From CAVTOO01 sp963736355 (lineage in GTDB: Bacteria; Pseudomonadota; Alphaproteobacteria; Rhizobiales; Xanthobacteraceae): a DNA stretch of 64,000 nucleotides. The notes beneath the pieces were generated by a model. The model saw only the letters and a program-made list of their open reading frames with translations. It did not search any database and had not been told where the DNA came from. The position numbers and the translations under genes are program-made. Below, piece after piece: positions 18,611 to 26,486 of the stretch. The stretch lies in assembly GCA_963736355.1 (NCBI GenBank), contig CAVTOO010000004.1, positions 186,001 to 250,000 on the forward strand, given 5' to 3'. Position 1 is the stretch's first letter; the number at the start of each line of letters is the position of its first letter.

Positions 18611-19628
18611 ATGAAGGGACTGAAAACCGTATTCGCCGGGTTGCTGGCAGCGGCATTGCCGCTGATGGCCTCAAACGCTGCGCGAGCAGAAACCACCGAA
18701 GTGCGTTTCGCGCAGCAATTCGCCTTTACCTATCTGCAGATCAACGTGATGAAGCACCAGAAGCTGGTGGAGAAGCACGCGGCTGCACTCGGCGTCCCCA
18801 ATGTGAAGGTGACGTTTGCGCAGTTCTCCGGCGGCGACGCCATGAACGACGCGCTGATGTCGGGCGCCATCGACATCGTCTCGGGTGGTATCCCCGCGAT
18901 GCTCTATCTGTGGGACAAGACGAAGGGAACCCCGCAGGAAGTGCGCGGCGTCTCCGCGCTCGGCTTCTTCGAATTGCTGCTCAACACCCGAAACCCGAAC
19001 ATCAAGAGCATCAAGGACTTCAAGGACACCGACAAGATCGCGGTGCCGGGCGTCAAGGTGTCGGGTCAGGCGATCATTCTTGAGATGGCCGCCGCCAAGG
19101 AATGGGGCATGGAAAACTGGGAGAAGCTCGACAAGCTGACGGTGACGATTTCCTCGCCCGATCAGGCGGCGGGCATGATCGCCAACAATCCGGCATTCGA
19201 ATCCTCATTCGCCGCGCCGCCCTTCACCGAGTTGATGTTAACGAGGAATCCGTCGGTGCGCACGATCCTGCGCTCGCGCGATATCGTCGGCGATTTCAAC
19301 ATCGGCGGTGTGGTGGACGTCGAAACGCTTCCACGACAGCAATCCGAAGGTCTATCAGGCGATCATCAACGCGACGAAGGAAGCACAGGCCTTCATCGAC
19401 AAGGACCTGCCGACGGCGGTGAAGTATTTCATCGACGATTCCGGCACCAAGAGCACCGTCGACGAGATCGTCACCATGCTGCGCAAGCCGGGTTACGGCT
19501 ATCACATCGCGCCGCAGGGTTTCATGATCTACGCCGACTTCCTGAGCAAAGTGGGCCGCCTCAAGAACAAGCCGACGTCCTGGAAAGAGATGTTCTGGCC
19601 CGAGATCCACGATCTCAATGGCAATTGA
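18611..19628 (+). CDS. ABC transporter substrate-binding protein (NMT1/SsuA-like), frameshift near 19316
   Basis: Periplasmic binding protein of about 339 residues after repair. A Sec signal peptide (hydrophobic to about residue 25, cleavage after SNAARA) precedes the mature domain. The reading frame breaks near 19316: adding back one GT unit (gtggtgg to gtggtgtgg) joins GDFNIGGVV directly to WTSKRFHDSNPKVYQ, the usual C-terminal lobe. It is the third gene of the operon with 16901 and 17668, and a hairpin terminator follows. Ligand unknown; a second paralogous-type binding protein stands alone at 51-1082. Confidence 0.87.
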
Positions 19629-19649
19629 TTGAATGATATAAACGGTTCT

Positions 19650-19680
19650 GGGCCCGGCGTTCGCGCCGGGCCTTTGCTTT
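19650..19680. terminator. Hairpin terminator between the ABC operon and the SDR gene
   Basis: A 9-bp GC stem (ggcccggcg with cgccgggcc) followed by a broken T-run (tttgcttt). It lies 22 bases after the binding-protein stop and just before the next gene's ribosome site, so it may be partial or attenuating. Confidence 0.6.
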
Positions 19681-19694
19681 CAAGGAGTGGTGTC

Positions 19695-20477
19695 ATGGAT
19701 ATGTCTTTGAAGGGCCGTTCGGCGGTCATCACCGGCGGCAGCAAGGGGCTGGGGCTGGCCATGGCGCTGCGCTTCGCCGAAGCGGGCGCCGATGTCGCCA
19801 TCCTCGCGCGCGGTCAGGAAGCGCTCGATGCCGCGAAAAAAGAGATCGCGGCGAAGAACAAGGTCAAGGTCGTGGCCATCGCCTGCGATGTCGGCAAGGC
19901 CGACGAGGTCACGCGCGCCTGGAAAGAAATTATCGCAGCACTCGGCAAGGTCGACATCGTCGTCAACAATGCGGGCACCGCATCCGTCGGTGCGTTCCCC
20001 GATCTGACCGATGATATCTGGAATATCGATCTCGACATGAAGCTGTTCGGCGCCATTCGTCTCGCTCGGCTTGCGTGGCCGCAGATGGTCGAGCGCCGCT
20101 GGGGTCGCATCATCAACGTGCTGAATTTCGCCGCCAAGGCGCCGAAGGGCGGCACCGCGCCGACATCGGTGTCGCGTGCGGCGGGTCTGGCGCTGACCAA
20201 AGTCATGGCGGGTGAGGGCGCGCCGCACAACGTGCTCGTCAACGCACTGATGCCGGGACAGTTCGTGACCGATCAATGGGTGCAGCGACACAAGAAGCGC
20301 CCGGGCAACCAGAGCTTCGCGGATTATGTGGCGGAGAACGGCAAGAATATTCCGATGGGGCGCATGGGCGATGCCGACGAATTCGCGCGCGTTGCGCTGT
20401 TTCTGGCGTCGGACCTCGCCAACTACGTCACCGGCACCGCGATTAACGTCGATGGTGGATTGGCGCCGGTTATTTAA
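19695..20477 (+). CDS. SDR-family protein with altered catalytic residues
   Basis: A 260-residue classical short-chain dehydrogenase fold. Cofactor motifs are intact: TGGSKGLG near residue 13 and NNAG near residue 92. The active site is not: where the family has Ser and YxxxK, this protein reads NVLNFAAKAPKGG and then TSVSRAAG, so the Tyr appears replaced by Thr and the Lys by Arg. The ATG at 19695 is 7 bases after aaggag, which rejects an in-frame start at 19629. It ends 1 base before a convergent MaoC gene. It may bind nucleotide and substrate without normal dehydrogenase chemistry, or use different residues. Confidence 0.85.
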   Translation: MDMSLKGRSAVITGGSKGLGLAMALRFAEAGADVAILARGQEALDAAKKEIAAKNKVKVVAIACDVGKADEVTRAWKEIIAALGKVDIVVNNAGTASVGAFPDLTDDIWNIDLDMKLFGAIRLARLAWPQMVERRWGRIINVLNFAAKAPKGGTAPTSVSRAAGLALTKVMAGEGAPHNVLVNALMPGQFVTDQWVQRHKKRPGNQSFADYVAENGKNIPMGRMGDADEFARVALFLASDLANYVTGTAINVDGGLAPVI

Positions 20478-20478
20478 C

Positions 20479-20952
20479 TTACGCGTACCGCCGCATCAGC
20501 CACTCGGCGACGAGCGCGGGCTTTTCTTCGCCCTCGCGCTCGATCGTCACGGCCCAGGTGAGCTGCGCGCCGCCCTGAACGGCATCGTATCCGGCCAGGG
20601 TGAAGCGCGCGCGTATGCGTGTCTCCGACATAACCGGGCCGGTGAAGCGTAGCTTGTTGAAGCCGTAATTGATGCTCGACGACGTGCCGCCGACCATGAT
20701 GGTGCTTTCGAACAGAGGCGCCAGCAGCGAGACGATGAGAAACCCATGGGCGATGGTGCGGCCCGACGGCGCCTCGCGTTTGGCACGCTCGACATCGACA
20801 TGGATCCACTGCCGGTCGTCGGTCGCGGCGGCAAATTCGTCGATTTTGGCCTGCGTGACGGCGAGCCAGTCGCTCGCGGCGATTTCGCGCCCCGCCATGG
20901 GTGCGAGGTCGGCGATGGCGGCAAAGCGGACGGGGGTCGAAGCGGCGGTCAC
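20479..20952 (-). CDS. MaoC/NodN-like (R)-enoyl-CoA hydratase
   Basis: A 157-residue single hot-dog MaoC-like dehydratase. The hydratase motif is clear: the Asp/His region DDRQWIHVDVERA and then GRTIAHGFLIVSLLAPL. Start choice: a TTG at 20976 opens the frame, but GTG at 20952 sits 6 bases behind an aggaga ribosome site, so I prefer GTG. It is divergent from the MFE-2-like SDR at 21305, with which it could form a hydratase/dehydrogenase pair acting on enoyl-CoA esters. Confidence 0.83.
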   Translation of the reverse strand: MTAASTPVRFAAIADLAPMAGREIAASDWLAVTQAKIDEFAAATDDRQWIHVDVERAKREAPSGRTIAHGFLIVSLLAPLFESTIMVGGTSSSINYGFNKLRFTGPVMSETRIRARFTLAGYDAVQGGAQLTWAVTIEREGEEKPALVAEWLMRRYA

Positions 20953-21159
20953 GGCGGCTCTCCTGGCCGAATTCAATGGGGCCGCAATGTCGGCGGATAG
21001 CGCCGCGCGGTCAAGCCTGGGTTTCGAACCTTCTTCGGAATTGCCGCTCCCTCCCGGATCGCGCGCGCTTTAGGCGGATCATCCAGAAATATATCAGAAA
21101 AGCCGCTCGCGACGAGGCTTTCGCTCTCGTTTAAAAGTCGAAACTTCGTCGGGAGTTGG

Positions 21160-21188
21160 TTGACGCAAACAGGCGGATGATCTAACAA
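21160..21188 (+). promoter_or_regulatory. Candidate sigma-70 promoter before the SDR/carboxylase genes
   Basis: TTGACG at 21160-21165, a 17-base spacer and TAACAA at 21183-21188, about 115 bases before the start at 21305. It lies in the 350-base divergent gap next to the MaoC gene; no operator was recognised there. Confidence 0.35.
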
Positions 21189-21304
21189 AAAATTCGGTTT
21201 TTCAGGCGCTTTGGCGAGGCTGCCGGCGCTGACCGGACCTGCCGGTGCCTGCCAATGACGGCGGATCTTCGACCGTCAAGGCCGCGAGCCAAGTGGTGAA
21301 CAAC

Positions 21305-22219
21305 ATGAGCGTAAGATTCGATGGCCGCGTTGCGGTGGTGACGGGTGCAGGAAGCGGGCTCGGCCGTTCGCATGCGATGATGCTCGCCGCGCGCGGCGCA
21401 AAGGTCGTGGTCAACGATCTGGGTGGCGCGGTCGATGGCCGTGGCTCCTCGAGTGCGGCGGCCGATCAGGTCGTTGCCGCGATCAAGCAGGCTGGCGGTC
21501 AGGCCGTCGCCAATCACGACAGCGTCTCGACGGCTGAGGGCGGTGAGCGCATCGTCAAGGCCGCGATCGACAATTTTGGCCAGATCGACATTCTGGTGAA
21601 CAATGCCGGCGTGTTGCGCGACAAGACCTTCGGCCGCATGGAGCTGGCCGATTTTCAGCTCGTGCTCGAAACGCATCTGATGGGGTCGGTCTATTGCACC
21701 AAGGCGGCATGGCCGCACATGCGCGACAAGAAATACGGCCGCGTCGTCATGACGTCGTCGGGCGCGGGTCTCTACGGCAATTTCGGTCAGGCGAACTACG
21801 GCGCCGCCAAGATGGGCCTCGTCGGCCTGATGAATGTGCTGAAGCTCGAAGGTCTGCGCGACGGCATCCTCATCAACACCATCGCCCCGATCGCGACCAC
21901 GCGCATGACCGAGACCGGCTATCCGAAGGAATTCCTCGCGCATCTGAAGCCCGAGCATGTCTCCGCCGCGGTGCTTTATCTGTGCAGCGAAGAATTCACC
22001 CAGAGCGGCGTCGTTCTCTCTGCCGGTGGCGGCTACGTCGCCAAGGCGGAAATGGTCGAGGCGCCGGGCGTGTTCCTCGATCCCGCGAAGCCTGCTGACC
22101 CGGATGACATCGCGCGTGTGTTCGACAAGATTTCCGACATGAAGGGTGCGGCCAGTTTCCACTCGGCCGATGAATACACCAAGAAGCTCTTCGCCCGGCT
22201 GACGCCGGCGGCGGAGTAA
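21305..22219 (+). CDS. SDR-family 3-hydroxyacyl-CoA dehydrogenase (MFE-2-like domain)
   Basis: A 304-residue short-chain dehydrogenase resembling the dehydrogenase part of peroxisomal multifunctional enzyme type 2. It shows TGAGSGLGR near residue 13, the long VVVNDLGGAVDGRG segment typical of the MFE-2 group, NNAGVLRD, and the catalytic Ser (VMTSSGAGLYG), Tyr and Lys (YGAAK). Role: oxidation of a 3-hydroxyacyl-CoA to the 3-keto form with NAD(P)+. The next gene, an enoyl-CoA hydratase, starts 5 bases after its stop, so they are translationally close. Confidence 0.88.
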   Translation: MSVRFDGRVAVVTGAGSGLGRSHAMMLAARGAKVVVNDLGGAVDGRGSSSAAADQVVAAIKQAGGQAVANHDSVSTAEGGERIVKAAIDNFGQIDILVNNAGVLRDKTFGRMELADFQLVLETHLMGSVYCTKAAWPHMRDKKYGRVVMTSSGAGLYGNFGQANYGAAKMGLVGLMNVLKLEGLRDGILINTIAPIATTRMTETGYPKEFLAHLKPEHVSAAVLYLCSEEFTQSGVVLSAGGGYVAKAEMVEAPGVFLDPAKPADPDDIARVFDKISDMKGAASFHSADEYTKKLFARLTPAAE

Positions 22220-22223
22220 GCTC

Positions 22224-23030
22224 ATGAGCGCGGAGCGCGATTTCGTCGGTACGATCGACAAGGAAGGCGTCGCCTGGGGCCGCTTCAACCGGCCCGACGC
22301 GCTGAACGCCTTTTCCGATCAGATGCGCGACGACATGATCGCGTTTCTGTTGCGCATCGAAAACGATCCGAAGGTGCGCTGCCTGGTGCTGCAGGGCACG
22401 GGCAAACACTTCATGGCCGGCGGCGACGTCAAGAGCTTCGTCGCGCAGTTCGACCGCACGCCGGATGAACGCCGCGCGCATTTCGAAGCGGCATGCCACA
22501 AGATGAATCAGATCATCTATCTGCTGCGACGTTTGCCGAAGCCGGTGGTGTCGAGCGTCTCGGGCGCGTGTGCCGGGCTTGGCCTGTCTTTCGTGCTGGC
22601 GTCCGATTTCGCCATTGCCGCCGACAATTCTGTCTTTACGCTCGCCTATGTGAAGCTCGGCACTACTCCGGATGGCGGCGCGACGTACTTTCTGCCGCGG
22701 ATCGTCGGCATGAAGCATGCAATGGAGATCGCGCTGCTCGGCGATCGCTTCGACGCTGCGAAGGCCGAGAAGTACGGACTCATCAATTCGGTTGTCCCGG
22801 TCGACAAGCTGGCCGACGAAACGAAGTCTCTGGCGAAGCGCCTGGCCGAAGGGCCGACCCACGCCATCGGCCGCACCAAGGCCCTCATCAACGCCGCACC
22901 GACGCAGGACCTTGAAGCAGCCTTGCAGGCCGAAGGCGTTTCCTTCGGCATTTGCTCGGCGACGCCGGAGATGGCCGAGGGCGTCGCCGCCTTCGTCGCC
23001 AAGCGCCCGGCGGCCTTCAACAAGACATAA
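22224..23030 (+). CDS. Enoyl-CoA hydratase/isomerase family protein
   Basis: A 268-residue crotonase-fold enzyme. The CoA-binding and oxyanion-hole strands are present (GKHFMAGGDVKSF near residue 62 and SGACAGLGLSFVLASDFA near residue 112), followed by the active-site region KLGTTPDGGATYFLPR. In crotonases this last region carries the catalytic acid, here Asp, so the exact reaction (hydration, isomerisation or other) is not fixed. It lies in one strand-consistent run with the SDR and the acyl-CoA carboxylase. Confidence 0.88.
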   Translation: MSAERDFVGTIDKEGVAWGRFNRPDALNAFSDQMRDDMIAFLLRIENDPKVRCLVLQGTGKHFMAGGDVKSFVAQFDRTPDERRAHFEAACHKMNQIIYLLRRLPKPVVSSVSGACAGLGLSFVLASDFAIAADNSVFTLAYVKLGTTPDGGATYFLPRIVGMKHAMEIALLGDRFDAAKAEKYGLINSVVPVDKLADETKSLAKRLAEGPTHAIGRTKALINAAPTQDLEAALQAEGVSFGICSATPEMAEGVAAFVAKRPAAFNKT

Positions 23031-23114
23031 CGGCCTGCGGCACCGGGCTTTGCGGTTGTCGCAAGCCTGCATTGGCGTAGAGTGACTTCAACTATCTTCA
23101 GGAAGTTTTCGAAC

Positions 23115-24662
23115 ATGAGCTGGCAGAAGGAAATCGACGAGCTGCGGGCACGTCAGAAACTCGCCTACCAGATGGGCGGCCCGGAGAAGGTCAAGCGCCA
23201 GCACGACAACAAGCGCCTGACGGTACGCGAGCGCATCGACCAGGTGCTCGATCCCGGCTCCTTTCACGAAGTCGGCAGCATCGCGGGCAAGGCGACCTAC
23301 AACGAAGCCGGCGAGGTTTCCGAATTTCTTCCCGGCAACTTCGTCATGGGTCGTGGCCGCATCGACAGCCGTCCCGTCGTCGTCGGCGGTGACGATTTCA
23401 CAGTGCGTGGCGGCGCGGGCGATGCGGCGATCGGCTCCAAGCAGGTCTACGCCGAGCAGATGGCCAATGAGCTGCAATTGCCGATCGTACGTTTGATCGA
23501 CGGCACCGGCGGCGGCGGCTCGGTCAAGACGCTGGAAGTCGATCAGCGCACCTATGTGCCCTACATGCAGGGCTGGAAATACGTCGTCGACAATCTCGCC
23601 AGCGTTCCGGTCGTGGGTCTTGGCCTTGGTCCGGTTGCGGGTCTCGGCTCCGCGCGTCTCGTCACCAGCCACTATTCGGTCATGGTGAAGGAAAATTCGC
23701 AGATGTTCATCGCCGGTCCGCCGCTCGTTGCGCGCGCCGGCCAGACCATTACCAAGGAAGAACTCGGCGGTGCCGAAATGCACGCCAAAGCCGGTGCGGT
23801 CGATGACGTCGTCGATAGCGAGCAGGAAGCTTTCGCGCGCACGCGGCGCTTTCTGTCCTATCTGCCGTCGTCGGTGCATCAATTGCCGCCGCGCGCGCCG
23901 TGCACCGATCCGGTGGATCGCCGCGATGAATGGCTGATCGAGGCGATCCCGCGCGATAAGCGCAAGGTCTATGACATCCGCCGCATCATCAAGAGCGTCG
24001 TCGACAAGGACTCGTTCTTCGAGATGGGCCGCAAGTATGGCGGCTCGGTCGTCACGGGCCTCGCGCGTCTCGATGGCTGGCCGGTCGCAATCGTGGCCAG
24101 CGATCCGTATTTCTACGGCGGCGGCTGGACGGCCGATTCCTCGATCAAGGTCACGCGCTTCCTCGATCTCGCACAGACCTTCCATCTGCCGGTCGTCGAT
24201 CTTGCCGACATTCCGGGATTTGTGATCGGGCTTGAGTCCGAGAAGGCCGGCACGATCCGGCACGGTTCGCGTGCGCTGGCCGCCGTGTATCAGGCCGAGG
24301 TGCCGTGGTGCGCCATCATGCTGCGCCGTGCCTTCGGCGTCGCCGGCGCCGCGCACTCCAACTATACTCGTTTGCAATACCGCTATGCCTGGCCGTCAGG
24401 AAACTGGGGTTCGCTGCCGATTGAGGGTGGCCTCGAAGCCGCCTACCGCGCCGAGCTTGCGGCCTCCGACAACCCTGACAAACTGCGCCAGGAGATCGAG
24501 GATCGTCTCAACACGTTCTCCTCGCCGTTCCGCACGGCCGAGGCGTTCCTTATCGAGGAGATCATCGACCCGCGCGACACGCGTACGCTGTTGTGCGAAT
24601 TCGCCAATCTCGCTGCGCCGCTGCGGAAAACAGGACGCGTCGCCAACTCCATGAGACCTTGA
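23115..24662 (+). CDS. Acyl-CoA carboxylase carboxyltransferase subunit
   Basis: Carboxyltransferase (beta chain) of a biotin-dependent acyl-CoA carboxylase; 515 residues with two crotonase-like halves. The N-terminal half has RLTVRERIDQVLDPGSF near residue 35 and the RLIDGTGGGGSVKT oxyanion loop; the C-terminal half has FYGGGWTADSSIK, PGFVIGLESEKAGTIRHG and RRAFGVAGAAH. The propionyl-, methylcrotonyl- and geranyl-CoA carboxylase families share this layout, so the acyl substrate is open. The ATG at 23115 is chosen since homology starts at SWQKEIDELR. Its carrier protein follows and its biotin carboxylase is at 26478 on the other strand. Confidence 0.9.
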   Translation: MSWQKEIDELRARQKLAYQMGGPEKVKRQHDNKRLTVRERIDQVLDPGSFHEVGSIAGKATYNEAGEVSEFLPGNFVMGRGRIDSRPVVVGGDDFTVRGGAGDAAIGSKQVYAEQMANELQLPIVRLIDGTGGGGSVKTLEVDQRTYVPYMQGWKYVVDNLASVPVVGLGLGPVAGLGSARLVTSHYSVMVKENSQMFIAGPPLVARAGQTITKEELGGAEMHAKAGAVDDVVDSEQEAFARTRRFLSYLPSSVHQLPPRAPCTDPVDRRDEWLIEAIPRDKRKVYDIRRIIKSVVDKDSFFEMGRKYGGSVVTGLARLDGWPVAIVASDPYFYGGGWTADSSIKVTRFLDLAQTFHLPVVDLADIPGFVIGLESEKAGTIRHGSRALAAVYQAEVPWCAIMLRRAFGVAGAAHSNYTRLQYRYAWPSGNWGSLPIEGGLEAAYRAELAASDNPDKLRQEIEDRLNTFSSPFRTAEAFLIEEIIDPRDTRTLLCEFANLAAPLRKTGRVANSMRP

Positions 24663-24703
24663 GTGTGCATCATGCGCGCTCAGCATAGCAGGAATTCTTT
24701 TCG

Positions 24704-24928
24704 ATGAGCGAAATCAAGGTGACCGCCGCGATCAGCGGTTCGATCTGGCAAATCGTCGCCGCCGTTGGCGACAGCGTCAGTGAGGATCAACCCATCATCA
24801 TTATGGAATCCATGAAAATGGAGATTCCGCTGGTGGCGCCCAAGGATGGCAAGATCGTCAAGATCCTGGTCGAACCCGGCCAGACGGTCACGGAAGATGA
24901 TGTCGTGGCTTTGATCGAGACCGCTTGA
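24704..24928 (+). CDS. Stand-alone biotin carboxyl carrier protein
   Basis: A 74-residue biotinyl domain with the canonical ESMKME site; Lys38 should be biotinylated. It lacks the Pro/Ala-rich N-terminal part of fatty-acid AccB, so it is a minimal lipoyl/biotinyl carrier that would shuttle carboxybiotin between the biotin carboxylase (26478-27818) and the carboxyltransferase (23115-24662). It begins about 40 bases after the carboxyltransferase gene. Confidence 0.93.
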   Translation: MSEIKVTAAISGSIWQIVAAVGDSVSEDQPIIIMESMKMEIPLVAPKDGKIVKILVEPGQTVTEDDVVALIETA

Positions 24929-25008
24929 TTTTAGCGGCCGCTTGCCCCATCGCATCGGGCGCGAATTTCCAAACGTGACCGGGGTGGCATGCCCCGCGGG
25001 AGGACAAG

Positions 25009-25896
25009 ATGGCAAATATCGGTTTCATCGGTGTCGGCAACATGGGCGGCCTCATGGCCCCCCGTCTGCTCGCAAAGGGCCACACGGTCACGGTGTTCGA
25101 CAGGAACGAAGCGGTGGTGAAGGCTGCGGTTGCAGCGGGTTGCACGGCCGCATCGTCGGCGACCGAAGTGGCCAACGCCGCGGAGACGGTGTTCGTCTCG
25201 CTGCCGACGCCCGACGTCGTCCAGAACGTCGTGCTGAACGAAGTCGCCAAGGGCTCGAAGGTCAAGACTGTCATCGACGTCTCGACGACCGGGCCGAAGG
25301 TTGCCGCTCTCGTCGCCAAGGAATTGAAGGCGAAGAATATCGTTTATGTCGATGCGCCGGTGTCCGGCGGCATGTCGGGTGCCAAGAACGGCACGCTTGC
25401 CGTAATGGTGGCCTGCCCGAAGGCGACGTACGAGGCGCTCGAAGACACCATCAAGACGTTCGGCAAGGTGTTTTTTGTCGGCGAGGGCGCCGGCCAGGCG
25501 CAGACGCTGAAGCTCGCCAACAACCTGATTGCCGCCGCGGTTATTGCGCTGACGTCCGAGGCGCTCGCGATGGGCGTCAAGGCCGGCCTCGATCCGAAGG
25601 TGATGTGCGACGTCATCAACGTCTCGAGCGGCCGCAACTCGGCGACGCAGGACAAGTTCCCGAAGTCGGTGCTCACCGGCACGTTCGATTTCGGTTTCGC
25701 CACCGGCCTGTCCTACAAGGATGTGCGCCTGTGCGTCGATGAGGCGGAAGCGCTCGGCGTGCCGATGGTCGTCGGCGGCGCGGTGCGCCAGTTCCTCGCG
25801 GTGACGCAGGCCAAGTTCGGCGCACAGTCGGACTTCACCAACATGGCGCGCGTCGTCGAGGAATGGGCGGGCGTCGAGATCCGCTCCAAGAGCTGA
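25009..25896 (+). CDS. 3-Hydroxyisobutyrate dehydrogenase-family beta-hydroxyacid dehydrogenase
   Basis: A 295-residue NAD(P)-dependent beta-hydroxyacid dehydrogenase. The Rossmann motif GFIGVGNMG (residues 4-12), substrate motif DAPVSGGMSGA near 119, and catalytic Lys in KLANN near 171 are all present. Family members include 3-hydroxyisobutyrate, tartronate-semialdehyde and 2-(hydroxymethyl)glutarate dehydrogenases. A gggagga ribosome site precedes the ATG. Position beside acyl-CoA carboxylase genes would fit branched-chain or methyl-branched acid oxidation (inference). Confidence 0.87.
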   Translation: MANIGFIGVGNMGGLMAPRLLAKGHTVTVFDRNEAVVKAAVAAGCTAASSATEVANAAETVFVSLPTPDVVQNVVLNEVAKGSKVKTVIDVSTTGPKVAALVAKELKAKNIVYVDAPVSGGMSGAKNGTLAVMVACPKATYEALEDTIKTFGKVFFVGEGAGQAQTLKLANNLIAAAVIALTSEALAMGVKAGLDPKVMCDVINVSSGRNSATQDKFPKSVLTGTFDFGFATGLSYKDVRLCVDEAEALGVPMVVGGAVRQFLAVTQAKFGAQSDFTNMARVVEEWAGVEIRSKS

Positions 25897-25963
25897 TCCA
25901 AGAGAAGATCCAAGAGCCAACTTATTTTCCAACCACTCAAGACATCAAGAGAAGGACCGTTCC

Positions 25964-26350
25964 ATGACCGCAATGTTCGACAAGGGTCTCGAAATCCGCA
26001 AGTCGGTGCTCGGCAAGGAGTTCGTCGAGAAGGCGATCGCCAACGCCACCGATTTCAACCGCCCGATGCAGGAACTCACCACCGAATATTGCTGGGGCTG
26101 GTGCTGGGGCCGCGACGGCCTGCCGAAGAAGACCCGCTCGATGCTCAACATCGCGATGCTGTCGATTCTCAACCGCAATCACGAGCTGAAGATGCACGTG
26201 AAGGGCGCCATCCGCAACGGCGTGACCCGCGAGGAAATCCGCGAAATCATCCTGCAGGCGGCGATCTATGGCGGCATTCCGTGCGGTGTCAACTCGTTCC
26301 GTCTCGCGGCCGAAGCGCTCGCCGAACTCGACAAGGAAGGCGGCAAGTAA
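25964..26350 (+). CDS. Carboxymuconolactone decarboxylase (CMD/AhpD-fold) family protein
   Basis: A 128-residue all-helical CMD-fold protein. The conserved TRSMLNIAMLSILNRNHELKMHVKGAIRNG stretch (given here only as its start and end: residues about 48-77) with the HELKMH motif and the TREEIREIILQAAIYGG helix match gamma-carboxymuconolactone decarboxylase relatives. There is no CxxC pair, so it is not an AhpD-type peroxidase. It would act on a lactone or a 3-keto acid; its place after the beta-hydroxyacid dehydrogenase suggests a role in the same route. Confidence 0.85.
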   Translation: MTAMFDKGLEIRKSVLGKEFVEKAIANATDFNRPMQELTTEYCWGWCWGRDGLPKKTRSMLNIAMLSILNRNHELKMHVKGAIRNGVTREEIREIILQAAIYGGIPCGVNSFRLAAEALAELDKEGGK

Positions 26351-26365
26351 GCCGCGCATTCAGCT

Positions 26366-26437
26366 GTCATCACCGGGCTTGACCCGGTGATCCAACTAAC
26401 TTGAAAAATGGATTGCCGGATCAAGTCCGGCAATGAC
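26366..26437. repeat. Pair of inverted REP-like palindromes
   Basis: Two short palindromes in opposite orientation, about 16 bases apart: gtcatcaccgggcttgaccc... at 26366-26393 and its mirror-type copy gattgccggatcaagtccgg... at 26410-26437. Both match the pattern GTCATyrCCGGrCTTGAyCyGGyrATCC, and a third copy lies at 58349-58380. They resemble intergenic repeats seen in Bradyrhizobium-like genomes. Confidence 0.7.
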
Positions 26438-26450
26438 GCCGAAATCCAAG

Positions 26451-26486
26451 CGGGCGTAGCCTTACAGGCTGCGCCCGTTATCTTTT
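26451..26486. terminator. Hairpin between convergent CMD and biotin carboxylase genes
   Basis: A 10-bp stem (gggcgtagcc with ggctgcgccc, one G-T pair) with a 5-base loop and then gttatctttt on the plus strand. It overlaps the last codons of the minus-strand carboxylase gene and probably ends plus-strand transcription. Confidence 0.5.
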
